Assembly: GCA_937951645.1 (NCBI GenBank)
Contig: CALFBM010000083.1
Location: 1-36,406, forward strand
Reading direction: 5' to 3'
Length of the DNA stretch: 36,406 bases
From: an uncultured Rhizobiaceae group bacterium
GTDB taxonomy: Bacteria; Pseudomonadota; Alphaproteobacteria; Rhizobiales; Rhizobiaceae
Shown here: piece after piece, positions 23,705-33,531 of the stretch
Position numbering within the stretch: the stretch's first letter is position 1
Layout: every line of letters starts with the position of its first letter
The notes under the pieces: generated by a model
The model's input: the letters and a program-made list of their open reading frames with translations, nothing else
What the model was told of the DNA's origin: nothing
Databases searched by the model: none
Made by a program: the position numbers and the translations under genes

Positions 23705-25621
23705 ATGACTGTAAATACACCACTACTAGACACGATCAATCTTCCGGAAGATTTGCGTAAGGTCAGTGAAGATCAACTTTCCCAGGTCGCGGATGAAGTT
23801 CGCACTGAGATGATTGATTCAGTTTCTCAAACAGGCGGACATTTGGGCGCAGGTCTGGGGGTCGTCGAACTTACAACTGCCATTCATTATGTTTTTAACA
23901 CACCTGATGATCGCTTGATTTGGGATGTTGGTCACCAGTGTTATCCGCACAAAATCCTGACGGGACGTCGCGACCGTATGCGTACCATCCGCCAGAAAGA
24001 CGGGATTTCAGGTTTTACCAAACGTGCAGAAAGTGAATATGATCCATTTGGTGCAGCGCATTGTTCTACTTCAATTTCTGCGGGCCTTGGCATGGCTGTG
24101 GCACGTGAGTTGAAGCAAGGTGATAATAATGTAATCGCCGTTATTGGTGATGGCTCCATGTCTGCGGGTATGGCTTTTGAAGCACTTAATAATGCTGGTG
24201 CAATGGATGCGCGGCTGATTGTAATTCTAAACGATAATGATATGTCAATTGCCCCGCCAACAGGTGCCATGTCAGCATATCTTGCACGCCTGGCCTCTGG
24301 CAGGACCTATATGGGCATGCGTGAGTTGGGCAAGAAAATGACCGCCTATCTTGGCAAGAAAATTGACCGCGCCATCACGCGTGCTGTTGAGCATGCACGC
24401 GGATATGTAACTGGCGGCACCATGTTTGAAGAACTTGGTTTCTATCACATTGGCCCAATTGATGGGCATGACCTTTCAACGCTTGTGCCAGTACTTCGCA
24501 ATGTGCGGGACAATGCAAAAGGGCCAGTGCTTATTCATTGCGTGACACGAAAAGGTAAGGGTTATGCACCTGCAGAGGCTTCTAGTGACAAATACCACGG
24601 TGTTTCAAAATTTGATGTAATTACGGGCACTCAGGCCAAATCCATTCCAAATGCTCCTTCTTACACAAAAGTATTTGGTCAGTCCCTGGTTCAGGAAGGT
24701 GAAGACAATGAAAAGATTGTTGGTATCACTGCCGCAATGCCGGGAGGTACGGGAATTGATATTTTTGGGCAAGCCTTTCCAGACCGTACCTTTGATGTAG
24801 GCATTGCCGAACAACATGCTGTAACATTTGCAGCAGGGCTTGCTTCAGAAGGTTACAAGCCATTTTGCGCGATTTATTCTACCTTTTTGCAACGTGCATA
24901 CGATCAGGTTGTACATGATGTTGCCATTCAAAACCTGCCCGTCAGATTTCCTATAGATCGTGCAGGTTTTGTAGGAGCTGATGGGCCAACGCATGCAGGT
25001 TCTTTTGACACAACCTACCTTGCAACATTACCAAATTTTGTTGTCATGGCTGCTGCTGATGAAGCCGAACTTAAACATATGGTGCGCACAGCCGCCGATT
25101 ATGATGACGGCCCAATTTCATTTCGTTATCCACGCGGCGAAGGCGTTGGCGTAGAGATGCCAGAACGCGGTGAGATACTTGAAATTGGTAAAGGTCGAAT
25201 TGTCAGGGAAGGAACTCGCATAGCATTGTTATCATTTGGCACCCGCTTGCAAGAATGTCTTTATGCAGCAGAAGAGCTGGAAAGTTTTGGCCTTTCGACA
25301 ACTGTTGCAGATGCGCGTTTTGCCAAGCCATTGGATAAGGCATTAATTGATAAACTGGCACAAAACCATGAAGTTCTAATTACAGTTGAAGAAGGTTCTG
25401 TGGGTGGCTTTGGTTCACATGTTGCTCAATATTTGAGCAAAACAGGACATTTGGATGAAGGGTCTCTTCGGTTCCGAAGCATTTTCATGCCTGATATTTA
25501 CATGGATCAGGCAAGCCCAAATGACATGAATGAGCAAGGTGGTCTTAATCGCGGTAATATAATCAAAACAGTTTTTACAGCCCTTGGAAAAGAACACACA
25601 GAAGTAAAGACAATTGCTTAG
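23705..25621 (+). CDS. dxs: 1-deoxy-D-xylulose-5-phosphate synthase
   Basis: This thiamin-diphosphate enzyme condenses pyruvate with glyceraldehyde 3-phosphate, the first step of the MEP isoprenoid pathway (also feeding thiamin and pyridoxal synthesis). The track begins at a TTG; the ATG at 23705 gives 638 residues, the normal length. The TPP-binding motif is [18 protein letters not shown] followed by [26 protein letters not shown] and the transketolase pyrimidine domain ([32 protein letters not shown]) are intact. It lies 113 bp after recF. Isoprenoid output would supply the prenyl tail for the ubiE/ubiB pathway nearby. Confidence 0.96.
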   Translation: MTVNTPLLDTINLPEDLRKVSEDQLSQVADEVRTEMIDSVSQTGGHLGAGLGVVELTTAIHYVFNTPDDRLIWDVGHQCYPHKILTGRRDRMRTIRQKDGISGFTKRAESEYDPFGAAHCSTSISAGLGMAVARELKQGDNNVIAVIGDGSMSAGMAFEALNNAGAMDARLIVILNDNDMSIAPPTGAMSAYLARLASGRTYMGMRELGKKMTAYLGKKIDRAITRAVEHARGYVTGGTMFEELGFYHIGPIDGHDLSTLVPVLRNVRDNAKGPVLIHCVTRKGKGYAPAEASSDKYHGVSKFDVITGTQAKSIPNAPSYTKVFGQSLVQEGEDNEKIVGITAAMPGGTGIDIFGQAFPDRTFDVGIAEQHAVTFAAGLASEGYKPFCAIYSTFLQRAYDQVVHDVAIQNLPVRFPIDRAGFVGADGPTHAGSFDTTYLATLPNFVVMAAADEAELKHMVRTAADYDDGPISFRYPRGEGVGVEMPERGEILEIGKGRIVREGTRIALLSFGTRLQECLYAAEELESFGLSTTVADARFAKPLDKALIDKLAQNHEVLITVEEGSVGGFGSHVAQYLSKTGHLDEGSLRFRSIFMPDIYMDQASPNDMNEQGGLNRGNIIKTVFTALGKEHTEVKTIA

Positions 25622-25622
25622 C

Positions 25623-26837
25623 TTAAAGCAGGCTCTTTAATTCAATTGTTTTATCAGCTGCCTGTTCAGGCGTAATATTTTTGCCAGCTTCCAGCATTTT
25701 CTTGCCAACCATGTAAGTGCGTGGGTCATTCATGGCATCAACGGCAATGAAACGATCATTCTTAAAATAGAAGTGCGCCATGGAGCCTTCGCGATCACCA
25801 ATGCGAGTTATGATTTCATCATAACCGCGATTTAAACCTGCGATCTGTAACTTTACATCGTATTGGTCAGACCAAAACCACGGGTAAGGATTGTAGTTCC
25901 GCGATTCATCTAAGATCTTGTCTGCAACACATTCGGCCTGATCAATGGCATTTTGAACAGATTCCAATCTGGTTAGTTCACCACGGTATTGGAATGCAGC
26001 ACAGTCGCCTGCTGCATAAATATCCGGATTTGACGTTTGGCAATGCTGGTTGACTAAAATTCCACCGTCAACTTTAAGTCCTGCTTCAGCTGCCAGTTCT
26101 GCATTTGGAATAATTCCAATGCCAACAAGTACAAAATCGGCTTCCAAACGGGTTCCATTGCTTAATACAGCAGTAGTTACTTTGTTATCTGTGGCTTCTA
26201 GCCTGTCCAGCCCAAGACCTTCATGGATAGTTACGTTATGTGATGAGTGTAGCGTGCGAAACCAGTCTGAAGTCTTGCTACAGGCAACGCGTTGAAGAAT
26301 GCGATCAGCAGCCTCTATCAAGGTGACTTTTAATCCGCGTGAAGCGCATACGGCAGCTGCTTCAAGTCCAATATAGCCACCGCCTACAATTACCACATTA
26401 CGGTTTTCAATAAGTTCATCGGCAAAATTGTCAGCATCATCAAGACTGCGAAGCAGGTAAACGCCGCCCAGATTGCCGCCAATCGCATCAGGTAAAGCGC
26501 GCGCGCTTGAGCCTGTTGTAAAAACCAGCTTATCCCAGGACAAGATATCTGCATTTGCTAGCATCACAGTTTTTTGAGAAGGATTAACAGATGTAACGCG
26601 TTGGTTTGGAATAAATCGTATTTTATTTTGCTCATACCAGTCTTCAGGGCGTAGTAAAAGCTGATCAAGCGTCATGTCACCCGTTGCATATTTTTTTGAT
26701 AAGGGAGGCCTTTGATATGGAAGGTACGGTTCCTCACCAATAATGGTGATTTTATAGGACTGATTTTTCTGGCGCAGTCGTGCAGCGCACGATGCTGATG
26801 CCTGACCTGCCCCGATTATGATGATTGAGTTTGACAT
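25623..26837 (-). CDS. FAD-dependent ferredoxin/rubredoxin reductase-like oxidoreductase
   Basis: This 404-residue NAD(P)H-dependent flavoprotein resembles the reductase component of bacterial dioxygenase and P450 systems (putidaredoxin-reductase type). It has an FAD-binding GAGQASASCAARLR near the N-terminus, PPLSKKY, an NAD-binding VVIVGGGYIGLEAAA at about 148-162, and the second FAD motif DIYAAGDCA. The C-terminal reductase domain (PWFWSDQYDVKLQIAGLN) is the signature that separates this group from nitrite reductases. No ferredoxin, P450 or oxygenase gene is adjacent in the window, so its electron acceptor is unknown. It is convergent with dxs (stops 1 bp apart) and divergent from the acyl-CoA synthetase. 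Confidence 0.92.
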   Translation of the reverse strand: MSNSIIIIGAGQASASCAARLRQKNQSYKITIIGEEPYLPYQRPPLSKKYATGDMTLDQLLLRPEDWYEQNKIRFIPNQRVTSVNPSQKTVMLANADILSWDKLVFTTGSSARALPDAIGGNLGGVYLLRSLDDADNFADELIENRNVVIVGGGYIGLEAAAVCASRGLKVTLIEAADRILQRVACSKTSDWFRTLHSSHNVTIHEGLGLDRLEATDNKVTTAVLSNGTRLEADFVLVGIGIIPNAELAAEAGLKVDGGILVNQHCQTSNPDIYAAGDCAAFQYRGELTRLESVQNAIDQAECVADKILDESRNYNPYPWFWSDQYDVKLQIAGLNRGYDEIITRIGDREGSMAHFYFKNDRFIAVDAMNDPRTYMVGKKMLEAGKNITPEQAADKTIELKSLL

Positions 26838-27188
26838 ATTGAACTATCGTTTACCTGGTAAGTAAATTAATTTATATCATACCATTACATGTGGGTGTGA
26901 ATTTCTTCGTAGCGTCATATCACAATAATCCTGGGTGTAAACAAAGCGGCTATTAAATCTTCAAACACTGTTGCTCTATTTTCAAAACCTGCATAACATT
27001 ATTCTCTATAAAAATTGTCTTTTGCAATTTTGGTGGCTTTGTTTTGCAAATTTACACATCGCCATCCTTTGTTAAAGATGATTTAAATGATTTATTGAAC
27101 GTTAGTTCAAATAATGTGTTGCGTGGAGGCAAGGCACTAGCCTTTAAAATTTGGATTACTCAAGTTTAGGGCACCGGGAGGAGTATAT
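26838..27188. other. Divergent regulatory region between the flavoprotein and acyl-CoA synthetase genes
   Basis: 351 bp with no gene. It is A+T-rich, holds a TTGAAC-type dyad (27095-27110) and ends with a very strong ribosome site, GGGAGGAG, 5 bases before the synthetase ATG. I could not identify convincing -35/-10 pairs on either strand. Confidence 0.6.
27095..27110. promoter_or_regulatory. TetR-style dyad upstream of the acyl-CoA synthetase/liv operon
   Basis: TTGAAC-GTTA-GTTCAA is a perfect 6-bp-arm dyad. Its TGAACG-NN-CGTTCA-like shape (one half reads AGTTCA) resembles operators of TetR-family repressors of fatty-acid or phenylacetate catabolism, which respond to acyl-CoA. No regulator gene is in the window. 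Confidence 0.45.
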
Positions 27189-29171
27189 ATGTCTCAGGAA
27201 GACAAGGCGCCCAGAAGTGGGCAGCAATCTACATTCGCAGGTTATCTCGCACTAAACGCTAAGCGTTTTGCTGAACGACCAGCCTTTCGACACAAGGATC
27301 ACGGTATTTGGAAGACATGGAATTGGGCTCAGGCCTTTGAAGAAGTTCGTGCCTATTCCATGGGTTTGAGAAAACTGGGTTTGAAATCCGGAGACAAAAT
27401 TGCCATCGTGGGTCAAAATCGCCCCCGTCTTTACTGGACCTTTTGCGCAGCGCAGGCAATCGGCGCAATACCGGTTCCTGTTTACGCAGATTCTGTTGCA
27501 GAAGAGATGGCATTTGTCCTTGAGCATGCTGAAGTTGTTGCAGCTGTTTGCCAAAACCAGGAACAAGTTGATAAAATAGACTCTATTCGTGATGAAGTTA
27601 AAACTTTAAAATACATATTCTACGATGAGCCACGTGGCCTGCGTGATTATGACATGAAGAACCTGCATGGTATTTCTGATGTGCAAGAGATAGGTCGAGC
27701 TATATTTACTGAAAAAGGTGATGAAGCATGGCGTAAGGGTTTTGCAAAACTCGGTGGCGATGATGTTGCGGTTATGCTTTATACCTCAGGAACAACAGGG
27801 CGCCCAAAGGGTGTAATGCTTTCTTATGAAAATTTGATCAAATCAGCTGATAATGCAAACAGGTTCGATAACCTGAATGAACATGATGAGATTATTGCCT
27901 ATCTTCCATTGGCCTGGGTTGGTGACCATGTATTCTCATATGCGCAGTCTTATGTAGCCGGGTACTGCGTATGTTGTCCGGAAAGCCCTGAGACAGCCGA
28001 CCATGACAGATTGGAAATTGCACCAACTTATTTCTTTGCGCCGCCAAGGGTGTTTGAAACAATGTTGACCAATATCAATGTGCGAATGCAGGATGCCAGT
28101 AACATAAAACAGAAAATGTTCTCTTATTTCATGGATCATGCCCGCAAGGTTGGCGAACCGATCCTGAATAATAAAGACGTGGGCTTTATGGACAAGTTAA
28201 AATACAAACTGGGCGAGTTTCTTGTTTATGCACCTTTGAAAAACCGCATGGGGATGTCAAAAATGAAAGTGGGCTATACGGCTGGTGAGGCCATAGGCCC
28301 TGAAATTTTCAGCTTTTACCGTTCACTTGGTCTTAATCTTAAACAGCTCTACGGACAAACGGAAGCATCGGTTTATATTTCAGCTCAACCGGACGGGCAG
28401 ATAAGAGCTGATACCGTGGGCAAGCCTTCGCCAGATGTTGAAATCAAGATCGCAAAAAGTGGCGAGGTACTATATCGTTCTCCTGGTGTTTTTGTCGGTT
28501 ATTTCAAGAATGATAAAGCAACCAGGGAAACCAAAACAAAAGAAGGCTGGGTGCATACAGGTGATGCAGGTTTTATTGATGGTGAAGGCCATTTGCGTAT
28601 TATTGACCGCGCCAAGGATGTTGGCAAATTAAAAGACGGCAGTTTATTTGCTCCAAAATACATCGAAAACAAATTGAAGTTTTACTCAAACATAAAAGAG
28701 GTTGTTGCGTTCGGTGATGATCGTGATCAATGTTGTGTATTCTTAAACATCGACCTTACATCTGTTGGCAACTGGGCTGAGCGCAACAATGTTTCTTATG
28801 CTTCATATCAAGAACTAACCCAGCATCCTCTGGTCATCAAAATGATGGGTGAGCATGTTGCGCAGGTCAATAAGGATCTTGCCTCAGAAGAAATGATGTC
28901 GGGTTCACAGATAGCTCGCTTCCTGGTGCTGCACAAAGAGCTTGATCCGGATGATGGCGAAATGACCCGAACCATGAAAGTACGCAGACCCTTTATTACA
29001 GAACGATATGGTGATTTGATCGAGGCGCTCTATGATGGTTCGAAAGAAAAGTTTATCGAAACCGAAGTAGTCTTTGAAGATGGCCGCAAGGGCGGAATAT
29101 CTGCAACAGTTTCAATTCTGGATGCGGAAATGTTTGCGCCAACACACGCGCTCAAGGAGGCTGCGGAATGA
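27189..29171 (+). CDS. Long-chain-type acyl-CoA synthetase (AMP-binding)
   Basis: This adenylate-forming ligase activates a carboxylic acid via an acyl-AMP and transfers it to CoA. The 660-residue protein has the P-loop YTSGTTGRPKG at 198-208, LYGQTEAS (A5-type motif) and GWVHTGDAGFIDGEGHLRIIDR leading to the C-terminal hinge. The AMP-binding domain is FadD15/plant-LACS-like, beginning TFAGYLALNAKRFAERPAFR. Its stop overlaps the livG ATG by 4 bp, tying it to the transporter. Substrates in this subgroup are often assumed to be long-chain fatty acids, but clusters of this kind also serve aromatic or other hydrophobic acids; that assignment stays open. Confidence 0.9.
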   Translation: MSQEDKAPRSGQQSTFAGYLALNAKRFAERPAFRHKDHGIWKTWNWAQAFEEVRAYSMGLRKLGLKSGDKIAIVGQNRPRLYWTFCAAQAIGAIPVPVYADSVAEEMAFVLEHAEVVAAVCQNQEQVDKIDSIRDEVKTLKYIFYDEPRGLRDYDMKNLHGISDVQEIGRAIFTEKGDEAWRKGFAKLGGDDVAVMLYTSGTTGRPKGVMLSYENLIKSADNANRFDNLNEHDEIIAYLPLAWVGDHVFSYAQSYVAGYCVCCPESPETADHDRLEIAPTYFFAPPRVFETMLTNINVRMQDASNIKQKMFSYFMDHARKVGEPILNNKDVGFMDKLKYKLGEFLVYAPLKNRMGMSKMKVGYTAGEAIGPEIFSFYRSLGLNLKQLYGQTEASVYISAQPDGQIRADTVGKPSPDVEIKIAKSGEVLYRSPGVFVGYFKNDKATRETKTKEGWVHTGDAGFIDGEGHLRIIDRAKDVGKLKDGSLFAPKYIENKLKFYSNIKEVVAFGDDRDQCCVFLNIDLTSVGNWAERNNVSYASYQELTQHPLVIKMMGEHVAQVNKDLASEEMMSGSQIARFLVLHKELDPDDGEMTRTMKVRRPFITERYGDLIEALYDGSKEKFIETEVVFEDGRKGGISATVSILDAEMFAPTHALKEAAE

Positions 29172-29989
29172 ACGCACACGATCCACATTTAAGTACAAAA
29201 TTTGATGACGGTATTGCTCCGGGCGAAGAGCTTCTTCATGTTGATAATATCTCATTATCATTTGGCGGTGTTAAAGCGATTACAGATATCTCCTTTGATG
29301 TTCTAAAAGGAGAAATACGCGCGATCATTGGCCCAAACGGTGCTGGTAAAACTTCCATGTTGAATGTCATTAACGGGTTTTATCATCCGCAAGAAGGTAC
29401 GATAACCTTCCGTGGTGAAAAGCGTCGCAAGATGAAGCCCTATCAGGCAGCCTCAAGTGGTATTTCAAGAACTTTCCAAAACGTTGCCCTGTTTGCCGGC
29501 ATGTCAACGCTTGATAATATCATGGCGGGTCGTACCTTGAAGATGCATAAAAATTTCTTCTGGCAAATGTGGCGTCAGGGCCCTGCACTACAAGAAGAAA
29601 TCCTGCACCGTAAAGTGGTTGAGGAAATTATTGAGTTCCTGGAAATCGAAGCCATTCGCAAAGAGCCTGTGGGGACACTTCCCTACGGTCTGCAAAAGCG
29701 TGTTGAGCTTGGCCGTGCATTGGCAGCCGAACCGGACTTGCTGTTGCTTGATGAGCCAATGGCAGGAATGAATTTGGAAGAAAAAGAAGACATGAGCCGT
29801 TTCATCATTGATGTAAACCAGCAATATGGCACAACGATCGCCCTGATTGAGCATGACATGGGTGTCGTAATGGATCTGGCGGACCGGGTCATTGTTTTGG
29901 ATTATGGTAAAAAAATCGGAGATGGGTTACCGCACGAAGTGCAATCTAATCAAGACGTGATTGACGCTTATCTGGGGGTATCTCACTAA
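29168..29989 (+). CDS. ABC transporter ATP-binding protein, LivG type
   Basis: This is one of two ATPases of a branched-chain-amino-acid-type (HAAT) importer. The 273-residue protein has Walker A GPNGAGKT, signature PYGLQKRVELGRALA and Walker B LLLLDEPMAGMN. The signature departs from the usual LSGGQ and resembles that of LivG copies in acyl-CoA ligase clusters. Its ATG overlaps the synthetase stop (ATGA) and its stop overlaps the livH start (TAATG), indicating tight translational coupling. Confidence 0.94.
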   Translation: MNAHDPHLSTKFDDGIAPGEELLHVDNISLSFGGVKAITDISFDVLKGEIRAIIGPNGAGKTSMLNVINGFYHPQEGTITFRGEKRRKMKPYQAASSGISRTFQNVALFAGMSTLDNIMAGRTLKMHKNFFWQMWRQGPALQEEILHRKVVEEIIEFLEIEAIRKEPVGTLPYGLQKRVELGRALAAEPDLLLLDEPMAGMNLEEKEDMSRFIIDVNQQYGTTIALIEHDMGVVMDLADRVIVLDYGKKIGDGLPHEVQSNQDVIDAYLGVSH

Positions 29990-30948
29990 TGGAATTGCTT
30001 AAACAAATTTTTATTGAGCCATTTGAAACCATGTATGCTTTGCCGGATTTACTCTTGCAAACACTGTGGGAAGGTTTTGTTTCGGGAACGCTTTATTCTT
30101 TGATTGCACTTGGCTTCGTTTTGATTTTCAAAGCTTCGGGAGTTTTCAATTTTGCCCAAGGCATCATGGTTGTGTTTGCAGCTCTTTGTCTGGTTGGTAT
30201 TCATGCTCTGGGTGTTCCTGCATATTTGGCATTGATCTTGACGCTTGGTGTTATGGCACTTTTAGCCATGAGCGTTGTTCAGTTTGTGATGAAGCCTCTT
30301 GTTAACCAGCCAGATATTATTCTCTTTATGTCTACGATTGGCATTACCTTTATCCTTATTGCTGGCGGGCAGATTATTTTTGGTGGCGAACCAAAAGCCA
30401 TGATTACGGAAGAATTGGGCTTGCCGACCGGGTCTAGTGTTTTGGAGGTTAGTGGCGGAATTGTAATTTTCCAGCACATTGATATTGCAGCGGCCATAAT
30501 TGCTGCAATTCTGATTGCAGGGCTGGCGCTTTTCTTTAACAAAACAAAAATTGGTCGTGCGCTTCGCGCTGTTGCTGATGACCATCAGGCAGCGCTTTCT
30601 GTTGGAATTTCTCTGGAACAAATTTGGGTAGTTGTTTGGTTTGCTGCAGGTGTTGTTGCGTTAACAGCAGGTATTCTATGGGCTGCTAAATCTGATGTCT
30701 CCTTTGCGCTTCAGGTTATTGCATTGAAGGCGCTTCCAGTCTTGGTACTGGGTGGGTTCACTTCAATACCAGGCGCGATTATTGGTGGGCTTATCATTGG
30801 TTTTGGCGAAAAGCTTTTTGACCTTTACTGGGGTGTGCCATTATTGGGTGGTGGTACAGAAAGCTGGTTTGCTTTCATCATTGCGCTATTATTTTTACTT
30901 TACAGACCCGAAGGTTTGTTCGGTGAAAAACTTATCGAACGAATATAA
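29989..30948 (+). CDS. Branched-chain-amino-acid-type ABC transporter permease, LivH type
   Basis: This 319-residue inner-membrane protein has about eight hydrophobic segments, including LYSLIALGFVLIFKASGVFNFAQG, a conserved LivH start, and IALKALPVLVLGGFTSIPGAIIGG near the C-terminus, which holds the cytoplasmic coupling loop. It is the first permease of the importer, one base of overlap after livG and 14 bp before livM. Substrate specificity lies mainly in the binding protein, so it cannot be read here. Confidence 0.93.
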   Translation: MELLKQIFIEPFETMYALPDLLLQTLWEGFVSGTLYSLIALGFVLIFKASGVFNFAQGIMVVFAALCLVGIHALGVPAYLALILTLGVMALLAMSVVQFVMKPLVNQPDIILFMSTIGITFILIAGGQIIFGGEPKAMITEELGLPTGSSVLEVSGGIVIFQHIDIAAAIIAAILIAGLALFFNKTKIGRALRAVADDHQAALSVGISLEQIWVVVWFAAGVVALTAGILWAAKSDVSFALQVIALKALPVLVLGGFTSIPGAIIGGLIIGFGEKLFDLYWGVPLLGGGTESWFAFIIALLFLLYRPEGLFGEKLIERI

Positions 30949-30962
30949 GGGAGGGTTAAAAC

Positions 30963-32054
30963 ATGTTTTATCGTGAAGCAGGCCAGTTTAAAGCTACATA
31001 TGAAGCAGACTCAGCCAAATTCCCTATTTTTCAAGACAAACTATTTATTTGGTTTTATCTGGTTATAGGATTTGTTGCTATACCACTATTGGGAAATGAG
31101 TTCTTCTTGGGTGCTATCATGATACCTTTCCTGGTATTCACATTAGCAGCTATTGGCCTTAATATTTTAACAGGATTTACAGGCCAGATTTCTTTAGGTT
31201 CCGGTGCCTTTATGGGGGTTGGTGCTTATGCCTGCTATAAGATGACGCTTGCTTATCCAGAAGTGAATATTTTAATTTTTATTTTTGCTTCCGGAATATT
31301 TTCAGCAATAGTAGGTGTTTTCTTCGGGTTGCCATCTCTTCGTATTAAAGGGTTTTATCTTGTAGTATCAACTCTGGCAGCACAATTCTTCCTGGAATGG
31401 GCATTCCAGAGAATCCCCTGGCTTTATAATTATAATAATACTGGTGCGATTGATGGTGTTTCACGATGGTTATTTGGAATACAGATAACAGGTGGTGGAG
31501 CTGACCGGACGGCTCAATATATAGTGTGTCTAGCTATAGTTGTTGTCATGACATGGTTTGCTTCCAATATTATTTCGGGTCGAATTGGCCGATCCTGGAT
31601 GATGATTCGTGATATGGATATTGCAGCAGAACTTATGGGGGTACGCCCACTTTATGCAAAGCTTTCAGCTTTCGCAGTTTCCTCATTTTACTGTGGTGTA
31701 GCGGGTTCCATGATGGTTTTTTTATGGCTTGGGGCCGCAGAACCGGAAAGTTTTGATTACAACCACTCATTTGAAATTTTATTCATGGTGATCCTTGGTG
31801 GGCTTGGGAGTTTGCTTGGCTGTTTCTTGGGCGCTGCGGTAATCTGGATTTTACCTATCTTGATCCGTGAATGGTTGCCACCTCTTATTGATAAGATAAC
31901 GCCTTGGGTTATTACATCTTCTACTGCCGATCTGGTTTCAGATATTATTATTGGCATAATGATAGTTGTATTCCTGATTATGGAACCACACGGACTTGCG
32001 CGTCTATGGGCAATCATTAAACAAAAATTGCGTGTTTGGCCTTTCCCGTATTAG
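30963..32054 (+). CDS. Branched-chain-amino-acid-type ABC transporter permease, LivM type
   Basis: This 363-residue multi-spanning permease carries LAAIGLNILTGFTGQISLGSGAFMGVGAY, the LivM hallmark, and FEILFMVILGGLGSLLGCFLGA toward the C-terminus. GGGAGGG lies 7 bases before the ATG. It forms the second half of the translocation pore with LivH. It is followed by the binding-protein gene after a gap of 104 bp, the largest in the cluster, so an internal promoter may drive the latter. Confidence 0.93.
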   Translation: MFYREAGQFKATYEADSAKFPIFQDKLFIWFYLVIGFVAIPLLGNEFFLGAIMIPFLVFTLAAIGLNILTGFTGQISLGSGAFMGVGAYACYKMTLAYPEVNILIFIFASGIFSAIVGVFFGLPSLRIKGFYLVVSTLAAQFFLEWAFQRIPWLYNYNNTGAIDGVSRWLFGIQITGGGADRTAQYIVCLAIVVVMTWFASNIISGRIGRSWMMIRDMDIAAELMGVRPLYAKLSAFAVSSFYCGVAGSMMVFLWLGAAEPESFDYNHSFEILFMVILGGLGSLLGCFLGAAVIWILPILIREWLPPLIDKITPWVITSSTADLVSDIIIGIMIVVFLIMEPHGLARLWAIIKQKLRVWPFPY

Positions 32055-32158
32055 GGTAGGCCTTTGCAGGTTTGGAGCTTGTCCTGAAATTGCATACAAG
32101 TTCTACATGGAAAGCAGTTAGCATAATGTTGATTGCAGAGTATTTGGGAGGAAACAAT

Positions 32159-33457
32159 ATGCTCAAGAAACTCATATTAGGTGCTGCTGCTATTGCAGTA
32201 GCCAGCACTGTTCAAGTAACTACAAGTTATGCCGAGGATACTTTATATATCCCTTCATTAAGCTATCGCACAGGTCCGTTTGCTGGAGCTGGCACACCAA
32301 TTGCAAATGGTTTTGCTGACTATTTTAACATGCTCAATGCACGTGATGGTGGTATAGGTGGTGCCAAACTTGTTGTTGGGGAATGTGAAACTGCATATAA
32401 TGCGCAAAAAGGCGTTGAGTGCTATGAAGCAACAAAAGGCAATGGCGCTCTTGCTTATAATCCATATTCAACAGGTATTACGCTTCAGCTAATTCCAAAA
32501 GCCCCAGTTGATAAAATTCCTGTTCTATCCATGGGTTATGGCCTTTCAGCAGCGGCCGTTGGTGAAAAGTTCCCTTGGACGTTTAACTACCCGGCGTCTT
32601 ACTGGAGCCAAATGTCTTCAATCCTTCAATACATTGATTCACAAGGTGGTATCAAAGGCAAGAAAATTGGCTTCATTTATCTTGACGTTGGTTACGGTAA
32701 AGAGCCAATTCCACTATTAGATAAACTTGCACCTGAAATGGGCTTTGAGTGGGTAGGATTCCCGGTTGGTGTTAAGGAAATGCAAAACCAATCTGCTACC
32801 TGGCTAAATGTTCGTAAAGAACGTCCTGACTGGATGGTTGCTTGGAGTTTTGGTGCAATGACACCAACAGCAGTTAAAGAGGCTGCCAAGATTCGCTTCC
32901 CCATGGATAAATTCATTGGTAACTGGTGGTCTGGTGCCCATGCTGACCTTGAGCCGGTTGGTGAAGCTGGCAAGGGATACAAGGCTGCTAACTTTTCTGG
33001 TGTCGGAACAGACTTCCCTGCACTTCAAGATGTTATTAAACATGTTGTAGATGCTGGCAACAGTCAGGCTGCTAAAGACGATATTGGTAAAGTAAACTAT
33101 AATCGTGGTCTCTTTAATGCTGTAATCATGGCTGAAGCAATTGCTGCAGCTCAAAAAGCTACAGGCAAAGTGAAAATAACTGGTGAAGATATGCGCCTTG
33201 GTCTTGAAACATTTGTTCTTGATGAAGCACGTCTAAAAGAGATTGGTCTTGAAGGTTTTACAGCACCGATCAAGGCTTCTTGCAAAGATCATGAAGGTGC
33301 TGGCTCAATCTTTATCCAACAATGGGATGGTAGCGACTGGAAGCGTACTTCGGATCTCATCGCTCCAATGACAGATGTTGTTCGCCCATTGCTTGAAGAA
33401 GCAGCTGAAAAATATGTTGGTGAGCAAACGGGCTGGAAAACCCAGTCTTGCGGGTAA
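32159..33457 (+). CDS. Periplasmic substrate-binding protein of the liv-type ABC importer
   Basis: This 432-residue type I periplasmic binding protein (Peripla_BP_6 fold) captures the imported solute. The track starts at a TTG 87 bases earlier, but the ATG at 32159 has GGGAGG 7 bases upstream and begins a proper signal peptide (MLKKLILGAAAIAVAST, cleavage near SYA-EDT). Mature features include YRTGPFAGAGTPIANGFADYF and the hinge-like KKIGFIYLDVGYGKEPI. Its length exceeds that of amino-acid LivJ/LivK (about 370), which fits the subgroup found beside acyl-CoA ligases, whose ligands tend to be non-amino-acid carboxylates. The ligand is not deducible. Confidence 0.92.
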   Translation: MLKKLILGAAAIAVASTVQVTTSYAEDTLYIPSLSYRTGPFAGAGTPIANGFADYFNMLNARDGGIGGAKLVVGECETAYNAQKGVECYEATKGNGALAYNPYSTGITLQLIPKAPVDKIPVLSMGYGLSAAAVGEKFPWTFNYPASYWSQMSSILQYIDSQGGIKGKKIGFIYLDVGYGKEPIPLLDKLAPEMGFEWVGFPVGVKEMQNQSATWLNVRKERPDWMVAWSFGAMTPTAVKEAAKIRFPMDKFIGNWWSGAHADLEPVGEAGKGYKAANFSGVGTDFPALQDVIKHVVDAGNSQAAKDDIGKVNYNRGLFNAVIMAEAIAAAQKATGKVKITGEDMRLGLETFVLDEARLKEIGLEGFTAPIKASCKDHEGAGSIFIQQWDGSDWKRTSDLIAPMTDVVRPLLEEAAEKYVGEQTGWKTQSCG

Positions 33458-33472
33458 TCGCATAAACAAAGA

Positions 33473-33500
33473 TGTTGGCCTTATTTGTTTAAGGCCAACA
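33473..33500 (+). other. Perfect 11-bp stem-loop between the binding-protein gene and livF
   Basis: TGTTGGCCTTA (33473-33483) and TAAGGCCAACA (33490-33500) flank TTTGTT. The T run needed for full termination is missing. Such structures between a binding protein and its ATPase commonly stabilise the upstream mRNA or attenuate downstream expression. Confidence 0.75.
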
Positions 33501-33531
33501 ATATTTCAAAAGAATTCAAGGAATCCTTTCA

